Assembly: GCF_021173085.1 (NCBI RefSeq) | Contig: NZ_CP076412.1 | Coordinates: 868,001-932,000, forward strand | Reading direction: 5' to 3' | Origin: Ralstonia wenshanensis | GTDB taxonomy: Bacteria; Pseudomonadota; Gammaproteobacteria; Burkholderiales; Burkholderiaceae | DNA length: 64,000 bases | Shown: piece by piece, positions 1 to 8,521 of the stretch | How the letters are laid out: each line of letters starts with the position of its first letter | Numbering within the stretch: position 1 is the first letter of the stretch | Notes under the pieces: generated by a model | The model's input: the letters and a program-made list of their open reading frames with translations, nothing else | Database searches by the model: none | What the model was told of the DNA's origin: nothing | Position numbers and translations under genes: made by a program

Positions 1-207
1 GTGCTGAACCAGCCGTTCTACGCCAACGGCAATGTGGCGACGGCAGGCGGCTGCTTTGCTTCGCCGTACCTGGCGGCGTGGGTGATTGCACGCACGGAAG
101 GCGTGGAGGCCGCAGCAGAGGCGTTGCACTACGTGGCGCCCGTCGGCGAGAAAGCGGCCTACGTGGAAAACGCCCTGCGCAACCTGCGGCCTCACCTGCC
201 TGGCTGA
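1..207 (+). CDS. DJ-1/PfpI family protein, C-terminal part (5' truncated by window)
   Basis: An open frame from base 1 encodes about 68 residues ending in a stop at 207. The segment NGNVATAGGCFASPYLAAWVIAR followed by ALHYVAPVGEK is typical of the C-terminal part of DJ-1/ThiJ/PfpI-fold proteins, a glutamine-amidotransferase-like fold used by chaperones, glyoxalases and regulators. The nucleophile elbow lies upstream, outside the window, so the specific activity cannot be judged. The GTG at base 1 is not necessarily the start; the gene most likely begins before the window. Confidence 0.7.
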   Translation: MLNQPFYANGNVATAGGCFASPYLAAWVIARTEGVEAAAEALHYVAPVGEKAAYVENALRNLRPHLPG

Positions 208-281
208 TCGCGGTGGCGCGGGCGGGTCGATAGACTGGACGGCCCTTCACGCATCGCAGACACGCGATCAGGAGTCACTTC

Positions 282-737
282 TTGAACACGCTGACGACAC
301 TGAAGACGCTGGCCATTCCCGTTACCGTTGCGCTGCTGGCCCACAGCGCTGGCGCGTTTGCAGCCGAAAGCCTGGCCAACGGCATCAAGCGCCGTGCGCC
401 GCAAGGCATTTCCACCAAGTTGTATGCGTGCGTCGACAAGGCGCCGGACAATGCCGACGCTATCGACGCATGTCTCTCCACAGAAAAGACCGCGCAAGAC
501 GAGCGTCTGGACCGCTCGTACAAAACGCTCTTGAGCCGATTGAATGGCAAGCCAAAAGAGGCACTGGTAAGTTCAGAGCAGGCGTGGCAGGACTTTCACA
601 CCAAAACGGCCGCCCTTGAAACCGCCATCTACGGCAAGGACAAGCGCGACGATCTGCAGCGCCTCGAAAACGAAGTCTTCCGCCTGAGCGAGCGCGCCAA
701 CGCACTCGACAAGTATCTGGCCACGAAGGGGCAATAA
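282..737 (+). CDS. LprI-like (DUF1311) periplasmic protein
   Basis: Encodes 151 aa beginning with a signal peptide (MNTLTTLKTLAIPVTVALLAHSAGAFAA, cleavage likely after AFA-A). The mature part has the LprI/DUF1311 pattern: paired Cys (YACVDKAP...AIDACLSTEKT), the AQDERLDRSYKTLLSRL helix and EQAWQDFHTKT. LprI of Mycobacterium is a lysozyme inhibitor, but most family members are uncharacterised, so inhibition of lysozyme is only a possibility. The start is a TTG with AGGAGT at 270-275, about 6 bases upstream; no better ATG lies in frame. It stands alone, convergent with the nucleosidase gene. Confidence 0.75.
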   Translation: MNTLTTLKTLAIPVTVALLAHSAGAFAAESLANGIKRRAPQGISTKLYACVDKAPDNADAIDACLSTEKTAQDERLDRSYKTLLSRLNGKPKEALVSSEQAWQDFHTKTAALETAIYGKDKRDDLQRLENEVFRLSERANALDKYLATKGQ

Positions 738-742
738 ACCGT

Positions 743-1582
743 TCAGGCCGCGGCGGTCGTCGACAGCCAATTACGCAGGATGGCCACGCTGTAGCGTGAA
801 TCCACCTGTGCGATGAACTGCGCGAAGTCGACGCTGGCGGCGTCATCGGCGCGGTCTGAAATCGTCCGGATCGCGGCAAACGGCACGGCCCACTCGTGAC
901 ACACCTGCGCCACGGCGGCACCTTCCATCTCGACGGCCAGGGCATCCGGCAATGCCGTACGCAGCACCGCGCTTTCTGCCGAGGTGCACACAAAGCGGTC
1001 CCCGCTGACGATGAGGCCGCGATGCACCTGCGGCGCCGCAATCCCGAAGGCCCGCATGACATCCGGCCCCAGCAGCGCGTGCGGGTCGGCCAGCACGGTG
1101 CCGGCGCTTTCCAGCAGCCCGCTGGCGAGCGACACATCGGCAGGAAAACGCGCCATGCCGGTCAGCGGAATCTCCCAGCGCGGGAACAGCGGTGAGGCGT
1201 CGACATCGTGCTGCAGCAGTTCTTCTGACACCACGACGTCGCCCACGGCCACGCCCGGCGCCAATGCGCCGGCCACGCCGGCAAAAACCACCGCGCGTAC
1301 GTTGAACTGCGTGATCAGCACCGCCGTGGTTGACGCCGCCGCGACCTTGCCGACGCGCGACAGCACCACAACCACCGCGTGGCCGTCGAGCCAGCCCGTC
1401 CAGAAATCGCGGCTGCCGATGTGGACGCACTGTGCATCTGTCAGCCACGTCAGCAGCTCGTTGATCTCTTCATGCAAGGCAGCAACGATGCCGATCGGGC
1501 CACGGGCGTTGGACTGGGAAGACGGAATGTTCATGCAGGAGGCGGCGCCCGCTTGGGGCGTGGATACGTCGAAAGACGCCAT
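743..1582 (-). CDS. 5'-methylthioadenosine/S-adenosylhomocysteine nucleosidase family protein
   Basis: Encodes up to 279 aa of the PNP/UDP phosphorylase fold. The N-terminus of the domain (GIVAALHEEINELL), the GVAGALAPGVAVGDVVVSEE block, the substrate-binding VEMEGAAVAQVC and the catalytic Asp context RTISDRAD are those of MTA/SAH nucleosidases, which hydrolyse methylthioadenosine and S-adenosylhomocysteine in methionine salvage. The usual GTAGG is GVAGA here, so substrate preference may differ (futalosine hydrolase-like members exist). The start is uncertain: the ATG at 1582 is the longest, and a later in-frame ATG (MNIPSSQ, near 1532) would still leave the whole domain. Neither has a strong Shine-Dalgarno. 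Confidence 0.8.
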   Translation of the reverse strand: MASFDVSTPQAGAASCMNIPSSQSNARGPIGIVAALHEEINELLTWLTDAQCVHIGSRDFWTGWLDGHAVVVVLSRVGKVAAASTTAVLITQFNVRAVVFAGVAGALAPGVAVGDVVVSEELLQHDVDASPLFPRWEIPLTGMARFPADVSLASGLLESAGTVLADPHALLGPDVMRAFGIAAPQVHRGLIVSGDRFVCTSAESAVLRTALPDALAVEMEGAAVAQVCHEWAVPFAAIRTISDRADDAASVDFAQFIAQVDSRYSVAILRNWLSTTAAA

Positions 1583-1618
1583 TGTCGCCGTAATCCGGCC
1601 GCCCGCCGGCGCCGTTGC

Positions 1619-2305
1619 TCAGGGGCGCTGCGCCGCCCGCTGCACGGCGTCGTGGCGATCGGCCCGCAAACGATCGAGCCGCGAGGTCACCGCTTCGAGA
1701 ATCTCCGGTGCTGCGCGCTCGGGGCGGCCGCAATCGAACGGCGGCGCCGGGGCGTACTCGATACCGAGCTGCACGGCCTGCGCATGTTCGGCACCGGCAA
1801 TGTCCGCCATGACGGTCAGCGCCATGTCGATGCCGGCCGTCACGCCGCCGCCGGTGATGAGATTGCCGTCGCGCACCACACGGGCTTCATCTACGGTGGC
1901 GCCAAACGCCGGCAGCAGGCTGCGCCAGGCCCAGTGGCAGGCCGCGCGCTTGCCCTGCAGCAACCCCGCCGCGCCCAGCACCAGCGAGCCAGTGCAGACG
2001 GAGGTGACATAGCGCGCGCCGTCGGCCAGTCGCCGCACCTGGCGCACGAACTCGGCATCTTCCATGGCTTCGATCACGCCAAAACCGCCGGGCACGCAGA
2101 TCAAGTCGGCATGCGGAATATCCGCCAGCCGCTGCACGTTCGAGATCGTGAGACCGCCATCGGCATGGATCTCGCCACCGGCTGCGGAAGCCACCACGCA
2201 TTGCGCGCCCGGCAGCCGCCAGAACACTTCATGCGGGCCGGTGAAATCCAGCTGCGTGACGCGGTTGTACAGCGCAAAGACAACGATGAACGGGGAATTC
2301 GTCAT
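1619..2305 (-). CDS. DJ-1/PfpI family protein, isocyanide hydratase-like
   Basis: Encodes 228 aa. The frame is open further upstream, but the ATG at 2305 is preceded by AGGAG (in CAGGAGAGCC) and starts exactly at the domain (MTNSPFIVVFALYNRVTQLDFTGPHEVFWRLP). The GGFGVIEAMED and nucleophile elbow SVCTGSLVLGAAGLLQGKRAACHW match the cyclohexyl-isocyanide hydratase branch of the DJ-1/PfpI superfamily, with Cys in VCTGS as nucleophile. It is transcribed divergently from a GlxA-type regulator carrying the same fold, an arrangement that suggests the regulator controls it. The exact substrate is not known. Confidence 0.75.
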   Translation of the reverse strand: MTNSPFIVVFALYNRVTQLDFTGPHEVFWRLPGAQCVVASAAGGEIHADGGLTISNVQRLADIPHADLICVPGGFGVIEAMEDAEFVRQVRRLADGARYVTSVCTGSLVLGAAGLLQGKRAACHWAWRSLLPAFGATVDEARVVRDGNLITGGGVTAGIDMALTVMADIAGAEHAQAVQLGIEYAPAPPFDCGRPERAAPEILEAVTSRLDRLRADRHDAVQRAAQRP

Positions 2306-2404
2306 GGTTCGGCTCTCCTGAGCGTGATGCGGTGGTGGTTGACGCTTCACAGGATCGCGCTCTATCGTGTTGGCAGCAATGACCAGTCTCCCACTTTTTC
2401 TGCC

Positions 2405-3340
2405 ATGGCCCACCGCATCGCTGTGCTGATCTTTCCGGACTTCCAACTGCTCGACGCCGCCGGGCCGGTGGCGGCATTTGAAGTCGCCAGCCGGTATCGT
2501 GACGACCACTACGCACTGCGCATGATTGCCGCGCAGGCCGGCCTTGTTCGTAGTTCGTCCGGTGCCCGCTGGGATGCCGACGCCCTGCCCCCGGTCAGCC
2601 AGGTCGACACGCTGCTCATTGCCGGCGGAGACGGCGTGGATGCAGCCATGGCCGATGCGCGCACGCGCCGCTTTGTGCAGCGCTGCGCAGCCCGCGGCGC
2701 GCGCGTCGCCAGCGTGTGTTCGGGCAGCCTGTTGCTGGCCGCCACGGGCTTGCTGAATGGCCGTCGCGCCACGACCCACTGGAGCCGCAGCGAGCAGTTC
2801 GCGCGCACGTTTCCGCAGGTGCAGCTCGAACCCGACCACATCTACGTGAACGATGGCCCGATCTGGACCAGCGCCGGCATCAGCGCGGGCATCGACCTGG
2901 CGCTTGCCCTCATCGCCGAAGACCTGGGCGAGCGCCTGGCACGCGCGGTGGCGCGGCAGTTGGTCGTGTACTACCGCCGGCCCGGCGGGCAGTCGCAGTT
3001 TTCAGCGCTGAATGAGATGGATTCGGCACGCGGCCGCTTCAAGCCGCTGCTCGACCACGTGCGGCGCAACCTGGGCGCACCGCATCGCGTGGGCGATCTG
3101 GCCGAGCACGCCTGCATGAGCCCGCGCCATTTCGCACGCGCGTTTCAGGTTGAAACCGGTCTCACGCCTGCAAAGGCCGTGGAAAAATTGCGCGTGGAGG
3201 CTGCACGCGCCGCGCTGGAAAGCGGTGCCGTCTCCATGCAGCGCGTGGCCACCGAGTGCGGTTTTGGCGATACCGAGCGCATGCGGCGCAGTTTCCAGCG
3301 CCTGTTGGGTGTACCTCCGTCTTCATTGCGCGCACGCTAA
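2405..3340 (+). CDS. GlxA-type transcriptional regulator (DJ-1-like sensor plus AraC HTH)
   Basis: Encodes 311 aa. Residues 1-190 form a DJ-1/PfpI-like amidotransferase domain (IAVLIFPDFQLLDAAGPVAAFEVA; VCSGSLLLAATGLLNGRRATTHW), and residues 210-311 an AraC-family double helix-turn-helix (VGDLAEHACMSPRHFARAFQVETGLTPAKAVEKLRVEAAR, then MQRVATECGFGDTERMRRSFQRLLGVPP). Such proteins are usually activators sensing a small molecule through the N-terminal domain. The ATG at 2405 fits the domain start exactly. The 99-bp divergent spacer with the isocyanide hydratase-like gene should hold both promoters; no obvious operator was picked out by eye. Confidence 0.85.
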   Translation: MAHRIAVLIFPDFQLLDAAGPVAAFEVASRYRDDHYALRMIAAQAGLVRSSSGARWDADALPPVSQVDTLLIAGGDGVDAAMADARTRRFVQRCAARGARVASVCSGSLLLAATGLLNGRRATTHWSRSEQFARTFPQVQLEPDHIYVNDGPIWTSAGISAGIDLALALIAEDLGERLARAVARQLVVYYRRPGGQSQFSALNEMDSARGRFKPLLDHVRRNLGAPHRVGDLAEHACMSPRHFARAFQVETGLTPAKAVEKLRVEAARAALESGAVSMQRVATECGFGDTERMRRSFQRLLGVPPSSLRAR

Positions 3341-3482
3341 CTTCACTGAAACCCGCACCGCTGCGCCATTCGCCTTCCTCAGGCCCAAACTTTGCGTCCG
3401 AGCTCCGGCGCCGCCCAACCTCGACAAGAAAGGGCGAGCAAAACGGACACCGGGAACGCAACGAGCGAAGGAGGAGACGCGT

Positions 3483-3641
3483 ATGAACACTCGGGAAATG
3501 CTGGCCATCGTGGGCGTTACGCTGGCCGTGATCACAGCCTATTCGCTTGCCCTCGATCTGACCGACGAGCCGCTGGGCCTGCGGGCGCCGCAGACCGGTC
3601 TCGTGTACGTGCAAGCGCAGGTGAATGCGCCGCATCAGTGA
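3483..3641 (+). CDS. Small single-pass membrane protein, unknown function
   Basis: Encodes 52 aa with one hydrophobic segment near the N-terminus (residues 6-25, MLAIVGVTLAVITAYSLALD) and a short polar tail. The start is well supported by GGAGGAG at 3470-3476 ending about 6 bases before the ATG. I do not recognise a family. Inner-membrane location with the tail outside is an inference from the hydrophobicity pattern. Confidence 0.55.
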   Translation: MNTREMLAIVGVTLAVITAYSLALDLTDEPLGLRAPQTGLVYVQAQVNAPHQ

Positions 3642-3728
3642 CGCGCATGGCGCGCAAAGGCCGCCGCACCTCCCTGACCGAATGACCGCCGCGGCTGGTG
3701 GAAGACATCGCCCGCGCGGGGCACAGCA

Positions 3729-4601
3729 ATGACCGTGCACATCGGCATTTCAGGGTGGCGCTACGCAGGCTGGCGCGGCGTGTTCTACCCGGAAGACCTG
3801 GCACAGCGCCGCGAGCTGGAATATGCATCGCGCCAGTTCGACACCATCGAGATCAACGGCTCGCACTACTCGCTGCAATCGATCACAAGCTGGCAGGCCT
3901 GGCACGACACCGCGCCCGACAGCTTTGTTTTTGCCGTCAAGGGGCCGCGCTACCTGACCCACATGCTGCGCTTCCGTGACGAGACGGCGGTGCCGGCGCT
4001 GGCCAATTTCTTCGCGTCTGGAGTGCTGGCGCTGCGGCGCAAGCTCGGGCCGTTCCTGTGGCAATTTCCGCCCAGCTACCGGTTCGATGCAGAGCGGTTC
4101 GAGCGTTTCCTGTCACTGTTGCCGCGCGACACGGCAGCCGCCCGCGCGCTGGCCCGACAGCACGATGGGCGCGTCAAGGCACCCTGGTTTGCCACGCGCG
4201 GGCAGCAGCGCCTGCGCCATGCGGTGGAAGTGCGCCACGACAGCTTCTGCACACCGGAGTTTGCCGCGCTCCTGCGCCGGCATCACGCTGCGCTGGTGGT
4301 CTCACATGCCGTCGCAGACTGGCCGTACCTTGAAGACGTGACGAGCGATTTCGTCTACCTGCGCCTGCACGGCGCCGATGCGCTCTACAGCGGCGCCTAT
4401 GCCGATGCCGCGCTGGACCGCTGGGCCGACCGCATCCGCCAATGGGCTGCGGGGAGCGAGCCGGCCGACGCACATCGCGTTGGCGCGCCCGCCAAACTGC
4501 GGCGCAGCGGCCGCGACATCTATTGCTACTTCGATAACGATAAAAAAGTCGAAGCGCCTTCCGATGCGCGACGCTTGCTCGAACGGCTGCGTGCCGAATG
4601 A
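3729..4601 (+). CDS. DUF72 (YecE-like) family protein
   Basis: Encodes 290 aa. The N-terminal IGISGWRYAGWRGVFYPEDL, the FDTIEINGSHYSL segment, FVFAVKGPRYLTH, GPFLWQFPPSYRFD and the late FVYLRLHG with IYCYFDNDKK are the characteristic blocks of the DUF72/YecE TIM-barrel family. The biochemical role is unknown. Length matches the family (about 240-300 aa). It is a single gene, convergent with the HxlR regulator at 4631. Confidence 0.85.
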   Translation: MTVHIGISGWRYAGWRGVFYPEDLAQRRELEYASRQFDTIEINGSHYSLQSITSWQAWHDTAPDSFVFAVKGPRYLTHMLRFRDETAVPALANFFASGVLALRRKLGPFLWQFPPSYRFDAERFERFLSLLPRDTAAARALARQHDGRVKAPWFATRGQQRLRHAVEVRHDSFCTPEFAALLRRHHAALVVSHAVADWPYLEDVTSDFVYLRLHGADALYSGAYADAALDRWADRIRQWAAGSEPADAHRVGAPAKLRRSGRDIYCYFDNDKKVEAPSDARRLLERLRAE

Positions 4602-4630
4602 GATGGCGGCTCGCCTCTGAGCGCTAGCGC

Positions 4631-5146
4631 TCAGCCCGTCTTCACCCGCTGGCGCTTCGCCTGCTTGACGGCTGCGGGGTGGACGACCGCCGTATCCTCC
4701 GGTGCCAGGGCGCGCCCGTCTTGCGCACGGAGTTCAAGGCGGGGCACCGGCTTCCCCGTTGCCTTGTCGACGAGGACAACGTGCGCCTCATCCGACGCAA
4801 AGCAGAACGCTTCACCCCATTGCCGCAGCGCCACGAGCAATGGAAACAGCGCGCGTCCTTTCTCGGTCAGCACATAGTCCTGATACGCGCTGCCGTCTGA
4901 CGCCGGCACCGTCTCGAGAATGTCGTGCGCCACGAGGTTGCGCAGGCGCACCGCCAGGATGTTTTTCGACAGGCCCAGACTGCGCTGAAACTCGCCAAAA
5001 CGGCGCAGGCCATCGAACGCATCCCGAACGATCAGCAGCGACCACCAGTCGCCAATGGCATCCAGCGGCCTGGCGACGCCGCAAAGAGACTCCGCGTGGC
5101 TCGTACGTTTGACCATCTGTATCGCGCTTGCTGTGCGCGTCCTCAT
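4631..5146 (-). CDS. HxlR-family winged-helix transcriptional regulator
   Basis: Encodes about 171 aa. The HxlR core spans roughly residues 20-120: CGVARPLDAIGDWWSLLIVRDAFDGLRRFGEFQRSLGLSKNILAVRLRNLVAHDILETVP, then YVLTEKGRALFPLLVALRQWGE. Family members bind as dimers to inverted repeats and often repress an adjacent divergent gene in response to a toxic small molecule. Here the divergent neighbour is a dehalogenase-like hydrolase, and a long inverted repeat lies between them (5154-5210). The ATG at 5146 was chosen; a TTG at 5152 and an ATG near 5116 are alternatives. Confidence 0.85.
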   Translation of the reverse strand: MRTRTASAIQMVKRTSHAESLCGVARPLDAIGDWWSLLIVRDAFDGLRRFGEFQRSLGLSKNILAVRLRNLVAHDILETVPASDGSAYQDYVLTEKGRALFPLLVALRQWGEAFCFASDEAHVVLVDKATGKPVPRLELRAQDGRALAPEDTAVVHPAAVKQAKRQRVKTG

Positions 5147-5153
5147 ATTCAAT

Positions 5154-5210
5154 GTGGTTGCAATATAAAACCTCGACTGCTATAACGCAACGGTTTCATA
5201 TTGCAACCAC
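5154..5210. promoter_or_regulatory. Inverted-repeat operator between HxlR regulator and hydrolase
   Basis: GTGGTTGCAATATAAAACC (5154-5172) and GGTTTCATATTGCAACCAC (5192-5210) are inverted copies of one another with a single mismatch over 19 bases, separated by 19 bp. The element fills the divergent promoter region, so binding there would affect both genes. The HxlR protein is the obvious ligand, by inference from position. Confidence 0.75.
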
Positions 5211-5233
5211 TTAAGGCAAGGAGGAAGCACGAC

Positions 5234-6148
5234 ATGCGCGTTGATACGTTCGATGGGATGTACCCCTATACCCCCCGCTTTACCGATGCACCGGGCTTCT
5301 CGATGCATTTCGTGGACGAGGGCCCCGCCGATGGCGAAGTCGTGCTGTGTCTGCATGGCGAGCCCACATGGGGTTTCCTCTTCCGGCACCTGATCGCGGC
5401 ACTGCGCGGCGCCCACCGCGTGGTGGCGCTCGACCACATGGGCTTTGGCAGGAGCGAAACACCGCCATCTCGCAGCTACTGGTTGCAAGACCACATCGAC
5501 AACCTTGAGCGCTTCGTGCTCGCGCTGGACCTGCGCGGCATCACGCTCGTCATGCACGACTTTGGCGGGCCAGTCGGGATGGGGCTCGCGTCACGGCATC
5601 CGGATCGCATTCGGCGCATCGTCAGCGTCAACGGGCCAACGCCGTTCGGGCAGGCGACGTTGGGTGAACGCCTGGCCGCCAACGCGGCAGTGTCGCCATG
5701 GTTTCAGTGGATCATGCGGGCCGAATCTGAGGGGCGTCTTGAAGCCGTACTGGGTGAACTCGGCTTCAACATCCTCAGCACCTTGAAGCTCAACGGCTTT
5801 GAAGACCACGGGCTCATCAACGATGCGTGGTTGCAGGCGTACGGCGCGCGCTTTGCAACGCCGGCGGACTGCGCTGGCGCCATCGGTTGGGCCAAAGGCT
5901 TTGCGACCGGCGCCCATCGCTTTGAAGTGCCGGACGCTGCAGCGCGCCGTGCCATCGCCACGAAACCCGCCATGGCGATTTGGGGCATGGCAGACCGCAC
6001 GTTGCATGCAGTGCATTTCCCGCCGCTGTTCAGTGAGCTGTTTCCGGACGCGCCGGTGCATCGGTTGCCCGGCGTTGGGCATTACAGCTTTGAAGATGCG
6101 CCCGGTGCGATTGCCGATCGCATCGCGACGTTTCTCGCGCAAACGTGA
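5234..6148 (+). CDS. Haloalkane dehalogenase-like alpha/beta hydrolase
   Basis: Encodes 304 aa from an ATG with AAGGAGG about 9 bases upstream. The N-terminal oxyanion motif HGEPTWGFLFR and the nucleophile elbow VMHDFGGPVG carry Asp as nucleophile, as in haloalkane dehalogenases and related epoxide hydrolase-like enzymes, rather than Ser. The acid (AIWGMADRTLH) and catalytic His (LPGVGHYSFEDAP) are in place. Hydrolysis of a carbon-halogen bond or a similar substrate is likely but the substrate cannot be read from sequence. It is controlled, by inference, by the divergent HxlR regulator through the repeat at 5154-5210. Confidence 0.8.
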   Translation: MRVDTFDGMYPYTPRFTDAPGFSMHFVDEGPADGEVVLCLHGEPTWGFLFRHLIAALRGAHRVVALDHMGFGRSETPPSRSYWLQDHIDNLERFVLALDLRGITLVMHDFGGPVGMGLASRHPDRIRRIVSVNGPTPFGQATLGERLAANAAVSPWFQWIMRAESEGRLEAVLGELGFNILSTLKLNGFEDHGLINDAWLQAYGARFATPADCAGAIGWAKGFATGAHRFEVPDAAARRAIATKPAMAIWGMADRTLHAVHFPPLFSELFPDAPVHRLPGVGHYSFEDAPGAIADRIATFLAQT

Positions 6149-6226
6149 GGGCGTAGCATCCGCCAGCTACCACGCCGCATACATGCACAGAACACAGCGA
6201 ACGCGAAGCCGGCGCCCAAGCGCAGG

Positions 6227-7573
6227 CTACGCTTGCTCGCGCTGCCCTGGCGCGGCCGCCTGGCCGAGCCTGACTTCCGCCACCAGCCCACCGCCTTCGC
6301 GATTGCGCAACGTGAGCCCGCCGCCTGCAGCCACAGCCAACTGCTGCGCGATCGCCAGGCCCAGCCCCGTGCCGCCCGTCTCGCGGCTGCGCGAATTCTC
6401 CAGCCGCACAAACGGCTGCAGCACCGCATCGAGCTTGTCTTCCGGAATACCGGGCCCGCGGTCGCGCACTTCGATCACCACGGCATCGCCGTCGCGGCGC
6501 ACACTCACTTCAGCCGCGCCACCAAACTTGATCGCGTTGTCGGTCAGGTTGGTCAACACGCGGCGCAATGCGTGCGGGCGCGTGACGATCGCACCGGTAG
6601 CGTGCTGCTCCAGCGTGACGGGCTTGCCGGTGTCCTGGTAGTCGTACACCAGGCTTTCGACAAACGAGCCGACGTCGATGCGCGAGGGCTTTTCACCATC
6701 GCCATGCGCGCTGCGCGCATAGGCCAGGCCCTCGCGCACGAGCGTTTCAATCTCGGCCAGATCGTTCAACAGCTTGCGCTTTTCTTCGGAGTCTTCCGCC
6801 AGTTCTGCGCGCAGCTTCATGCGCGTGATGGGCGTCTGCAAGTCGTGCGAAATGGCGGCCAGAATCTGCACGCGCTCTTCGACAAAGCGGGCAATGCGCT
6901 GGCGCATGGCGTTGAACGCGTGCGCGGCGCGGGCCAGTTCGGTCGGGCCGTTCTCGTCCAGCGGGGGCGTCTGCGCGTTGGGGTTGAGCGCATCGGCGGC
7001 GTCGGCCAATGCCACCAGCGGTCGGATCGACAGGCGCACCGCAAACCAGCAGCACACGATCAACAACAGCAATTGCACCACCAGCACATACGGCAGCCAC
7101 TGCGCAATGGGCGTCATGCGTGGATGCACGTCAATGGTGAGCGTGCTGCCGTCGCTGAGCGTGAGGTGTGCCTGCAGTTGCTTGCCGTCGCCCGGTATCG
7201 ACTCCACCGTCACGGGAAAGCGGCCGCCGCTGGCCTCGCTGATGCGGGCGGCGATGTCCTTGCCACGCTGCGTCATCTCAGGAATACCGGGCAGGCCGGG
7301 GCCGAGGATGTACTGATAGTTGCCTCGGTTCAGACGCGGCAGCCACTGCGGGCGCTCTTCCGCGGGCAGGCGATCGAGGATGGCGATTGCTGTGGACACA
7401 TCGGTTTCCAATGTGCCGAGCATCACCTCGCGCGCGCTCATGTAGCGCTCGGAAAACAGCACGGCAAACGACAGCGCATACGCCACCACCAAACCCGCCA
7501 GCAGGATCACAAAGAGGCGCGAGCCCAGCGTGCGCGGCCATGCCCAGGCACGCACGCTCATGGTTGCGGTCAT
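6227..7573 (-). CDS. Sensor histidine kinase (EnvZ/OmpB type)
   Basis: Encodes 448 aa. There are two transmembrane segments (LFVILLAGLVVAYALSFAVLF near 20-41 and LPYVLVVQLLLLIVCCWFAV near 175-195) around a periplasmic sensor region of about 130 residues, then HAMP, a DHp domain with the phosphorylated His in AAISHDLQTPITRMKLRAEL, and an ATPase domain with NLTDNAIKFG (N box), DRGPGIPED (G1) and GGTGLGLAI (G2). The ATG at 7573 overlaps the stop of the response regulator by four bases (ATGA), so the two are translationally coupled. The partner and DNA motifs nearby point to the thiol/peroxide genes to the right as targets. Confidence 0.9.
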   Translation of the reverse strand: MTATMSVRAWAWPRTLGSRLFVILLAGLVVAYALSFAVLFSERYMSAREVMLGTLETDVSTAIAILDRLPAEERPQWLPRLNRGNYQYILGPGLPGIPEMTQRGKDIAARISEASGGRFPVTVESIPGDGKQLQAHLTLSDGSTLTIDVHPRMTPIAQWLPYVLVVQLLLLIVCCWFAVRLSIRPLVALADAADALNPNAQTPPLDENGPTELARAAHAFNAMRQRIARFVEERVQILAAISHDLQTPITRMKLRAELAEDSEEKRKLLNDLAEIETLVREGLAYARSAHGDGEKPSRIDVGSFVESLVYDYQDTGKPVTLEQHATGAIVTRPHALRRVLTNLTDNAIKFGGAAEVSVRRDGDAVVIEVRDRGPGIPEDKLDAVLQPFVRLENSRSRETGGTGLGLAIAQQLAVAAGGGLTLRNREGGGLVAEVRLGQAAAPGQREQA

Positions 7574-8313
7574 TGGCGGGCCTCCTTGATCTCCACCGGC
7601 TTGGCAAAGACATAGCCCTCGCTGCGCACGGTCTTGATGTACGCCGGATCGCGCGCGTCGTCGTTCAGGCGCTGGCGCAGGCGGCTGACGAGCAGATCGA
7701 CGGATCGCTCGAACATCTCGGCCTCGCGGCCCTGCGTGAGGTTGAGCAGTTGATCGCGGTTGAACACGCGCATCGGGTGATCGACAAACACGCGCAGCAA
7801 CCGATATTCCGCGCCGCTCAGCGCAACGATGGTGCCCTCGGCGTCGATCAGGTGGCGCGCGGTGGTATCGAGGTGCCAATCGCCAAAGGCCAGCATCTGC
7901 CCAGCTTCGGAGATCTGCAGGTTGGGCGGCAGCATGCGCGTGCGGCGCAGCACGGCCTTGATGCGGGCGAGCAACTCGCGCGCGGCAAACGGCTTGGCCA
8001 GGTAATCGTCGGCGCCCATTTCCAGGCCGATGATGCGGTCGGTCTCGTCGTCACGCGCGGTCAGCATCAGCACGGGCGTGGCCTTGTGCTTGCCGGCGCG
8101 CAGTTCGCGGCACAGCACCAGGCCGTCGTCGCCGGGCAGCATCAGGTCGAGCACGATCAGGTCGACGGTGTTGGCCTCCAGGAACGCACGCATGTGGCGC
8201 CCGTCGGGGGAGGCGGTCACCCGCAGGCCGTTCTTGGTGAGATAGGTCGAAACGAGTTCGCGAATCTCGCGGTCATCATCGACGATCAGGATGTGGTCGA
8301 CGTGGGCGTCCAT
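7570..8313 (-). CDS. OmpR-family response regulator
   Basis: Encodes 247 aa from the ATG at 8313; the frame extends further upstream without homology. The receiver domain has the acidic pair in LIVDDDREIRELV, the phospho-acceptor Asp in LIVLDLMLPGDDG, Thr/Ala in MLTARDDE and Lys in AKPFAARE. The C-terminal winged helix contains LSGAEYRLLRVFVDHP and ERSVDLLVSRLRQRLND...YIKTVRSEGYVF. It forms an operon with the histidine kinase and is divergent from the DipZ-like gene. TTTGTA-type repeats in the divergent region and again before ohr are candidate binding sites. Confidence 0.92.
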   Translation of the reverse strand: MDAHVDHILIVDDDREIRELVSTYLTKNGLRVTASPDGRHMRAFLEANTVDLIVLDLMLPGDDGLVLCRELRAGKHKATPVLMLTARDDETDRIIGLEMGADDYLAKPFAARELLARIKAVLRRTRMLPPNLQISEAGQMLAFGDWHLDTTARHLIDAEGTIVALSGAEYRLLRVFVDHPMRVFNRDQLLNLTQGREAEMFERSVDLLVSRLRQRLNDDARDPAYIKTVRSEGYVFAKPVEIKEARQ

Positions 8314-8390
8314 GGGGGTGACCTCGGCACGATGGAAGGTGGAAGGAAGGCGCCATTTTGCGCCTCTCCGAGTGACGTCGCGAGCCCGTG

Positions 8391-8438
8391 TTGTATCGCA
8401 GTGCATCTGGCGGATGCGTTTGTACAGTCCGATACAAA
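8391..8438. promoter_or_regulatory. Candidate response-regulator sites in divergent promoter
   Basis: TTGTATC at 8391-8397, TTTGTA at 8419-8424 and TACAAA at 8433-8438 form inverted copies of one motif (TTTGTA-N8-TACAAA, plus TTGTATC opposite GATACAA). They lie between the response regulator and the DipZ-like gene. Similar TTTGTA copies occur upstream of ohr at 10306-10324, suggesting one regulator acts at both places. Confidence 0.45.
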
Positions 8439-8521
8439 GTCGCCCCCATGGCGATACATGCCAGCTACGCGCGCGGCGTCTGATGGAGGCCATCCCGATC
8501 CCTTGCCAAGGAATGTCGACC

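Noticed and set aside
1379-2404. Upstream extension of the GlxA-type regulator to 653 aa
   Set aside because: The extension is antisense to the isocyanide hydratase-like gene and has shadow composition; the ATG at 2405 begins exactly at the domain.
6233-7615. Long plus-strand open frame opposite the histidine kinase
   Set aside because: The minus strand encodes a full histidine kinase with all boxes; the plus translation is His/Arg/Gln-rich shadow sequence.
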